Shown here in pieces: positions 32,711-33,389 of a stretch of DNA of 33,389 nucleotides. Under the pieces are notes generated by a model. The model saw nothing but the letters and a program-made list of their open reading frames with translations, did not search any database and was not told the origin of the DNA. Every line of letters starts with the position of its first letter. Position 1 is the first letter of the stretch. The DNA lies in assembly GCA_002339085.1 (NCBI GenBank), contig DDDX01000083.1, positions 21,373-54,761 on the forward strand, in the 5' to 3' direction. This DNA comes from Cellvibrionales bacterium UBA1969 (GTDB lineage: Bacteria > Pseudomonadota > Gammaproteobacteria > Pseudomonadales > UBA7434). Made by a program: the position numbers and the translations under genes.

Positions 32711-33282
32711 CGACCGAACGCGTTATGTCTGGGATGGCGATGGCAGATGATCAAGTGATCATTGACCAATCCAACGGCTTGCATAAAAGCATAAGTGATT
32801 GTTGGTCCGACGAATGAAAAGCCACGCTGTTTTAAGTCTTTACTTAGCGTCTTAGATAGTGGAGTGGTGGTGGGAATATCTTTCAATTCATGCCAATGAT
32901 TCTGTATGGGTTTATGGTCAACAAAACCCCAGAGATAATCGGAAAAGCTGTTTTTTTGTTGGCAAAGAATTAAATAGCACTGAGCGTTATTAATAGCCGA
33001 CTGAATTTTCTCTGAATGACGAACAATACCCGGATTATTTTTTAACTGTTGGAATTTCGCTTCATCATAAGCGGCTATTTTATGCGGATTAAAATAATCA
33101 AAGGCTTGTCGATAATGTTCACGCTTGCGTAAGATCGTCAGCCAGTTTAAACCCGCTTGAGCGCCTTCCAAAATGAGCATTTCAAATAACAATCGATCAT
33201 TAAAGACCGGCACTGCCCACTCATCGTCATGGTAGCGTTGGTAGTCGATATCATCGCCACACCATCCACAGCGATTAAGCAC
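32707..33282 (-). CDS. tag: DNA-3-methyladenine glycosylase I
   Basis: The 191-residue enzyme excises 3-methyladenine from DNA. I chose GTG 33282, giving MLNRCGWCGDD, because the family begins directly before RCGW; a GTG five codons earlier is less likely. The structural zinc ligands Cys5, His18, His176 and Cys180 are present (RCGW, YHDDEW, NDHLIIC). Other landmarks: LFEMLILEGAQAGLNWLTIL, IVRHSEKIQSAINNA and GFSFVGPTITYAFMQAVGLV. It overlaps the upstream efpL stop by 8 bp, so the two are probably coupled. Confidence 0.95.
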   Translation of the reverse strand: MLNRCGWCGDDIDYQRYHDDEWAVPVFNDRLLFEMLILEGAQAGLNWLTILRKREHYRQAFDYFNPHKIAAYDEAKFQQLKNNPGIVRHSEKIQSAINNAQCYLILCQQKNSFSDYLWGFVDHKPIQNHWHELKDIPTTTPLSKTLSKDLKQRGFSFVGPTITYAFMQAVGLVNDHLIICHRHPRHNAFGR

Positions 33283-33389
33283 GACCGCTAAATTCACCGG
33301 TTGTAGTAGAGATGGTAATTTTTTCGCCGTTCACAATATATTCTGGCACCTGGATTTCAATGCCCGTACTTAGTGTGGCGGGTTTGGAC
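33275..33389 (-). CDS. efpL: EF-P-like protein EfpL (YeiP), C-terminal fragment at window edge
   Basis: The minus-strand frame entering at the window edge reads KPATLSTGIEIQVPEYIVNG then EKITISTTTGEFSGRA and stops at TAA (33275-33277). This matches the C-terminal OB domain of the EfpL/YeiP branch of elongation factor P, which relieves ribosome stalling. About 38 of roughly 190 residues are inside the window. The tag start GTG overlaps its last codons. Ordinary EF-P is the alternative, but PATLSTG and VPEYI favour EfpL. Confidence 0.85.
   Translation of the reverse strand, partial: SKPATLSTGIEIQVPEYIVNGEKITISTTTGEFSGRA

Noticed and set aside
33283..33297. Upstream GTG start for tag giving MNLAVVLNRCGW.
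   Set aside because: The family starts right before RCGW; the GTG at 33282 gives that and a short overlap with the efpL stop.
1..33389. CRISPR arrays, tRNA or rRNA genes, insertion sequences, integrase or phage genes.
   Set aside because: I saw no regularly spaced repeats, no tRNA T-loop or anticodon patterns in gaps, and no transposase-, integrase- or phage-like proteins.

Overview
This 33.4 kb window is a chromosomal segment of a gammaproteobacterium, probably a marine, Cellvibrionales-like heterotroph. That placement is inferred from gene order (rho-ubiD; aroQ-accB-accC-prmA-dusB-fis-purH-purD; a parvulin + HupE/UreJ pair; efpL-tag) and family content; base composition looks like the low-to-mid 40s % GC by eye (not computed). 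Nearly everything is housekeeping sequence. I see no insertion sequence, prophage, CRISPR array, tRNA or rRNA.

Layout. 1-3190 (minus): ubiD (cut by the window edge), rho, a 518-bp non-coding leader, and trxA. 3371-7604: small or accessory genes (DUF4345 membrane protein, slyX, a DUF2390/TIGR02444 protein, an FKBP lipoprotein, a WD40 lipoprotein, rsd/algQ). 8010-12753 (minus): dsbB, a decayed acpH-like pseudogene not visible as an open frame, gshA, and a translationally coupled parvulin/HupE-UreJ pair. 12841-20952 (minus): purD, purH, fis, dusB, prmA, accC, accB, aroQ, with an intrinsic terminator after fis. 21111-21686 encodes only the N-terminal periplasmic domain of DsbD, at the place where many relatives carry full dsbD. 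Divergent to it are a copper chaperone of the PCu(A)C type, a DUF2333 protein, a DAHP synthase (aroG type) and an SDR oxidoreductase.

The right part (25447-29510) is the most accessory-looking block: two acyl-CoA dehydrogenase genes on opposite strands, a TetR regulator and a GST-like protein. The tetR/acyl-CoA dehydrogenase divergent region holds a perfect 19-bp inverted repeat. Because of its symmetry it carries the same promoter-like hexamer pair (TTGAAA-N17-TATTGT) on both strands, so one operator could govern both directions. The window ends with an adenosine-kinase-like PfkB protein, a Nudix hydrolase, an uncharacterised 372-residue protein, tag, and the 3' end of an EF-P-like gene (efpL/yeiP) overlapping tag.

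I did not find a clearly new defence or mobile system. The observations most worth following up are the symmetric divergent promoter/operator, the single-domain DsbD facing a copper chaperone, the acpH pseudogene, the enlarged DusB with a hairpin inside its coding sequence, and a structured patch upstream of rsd.
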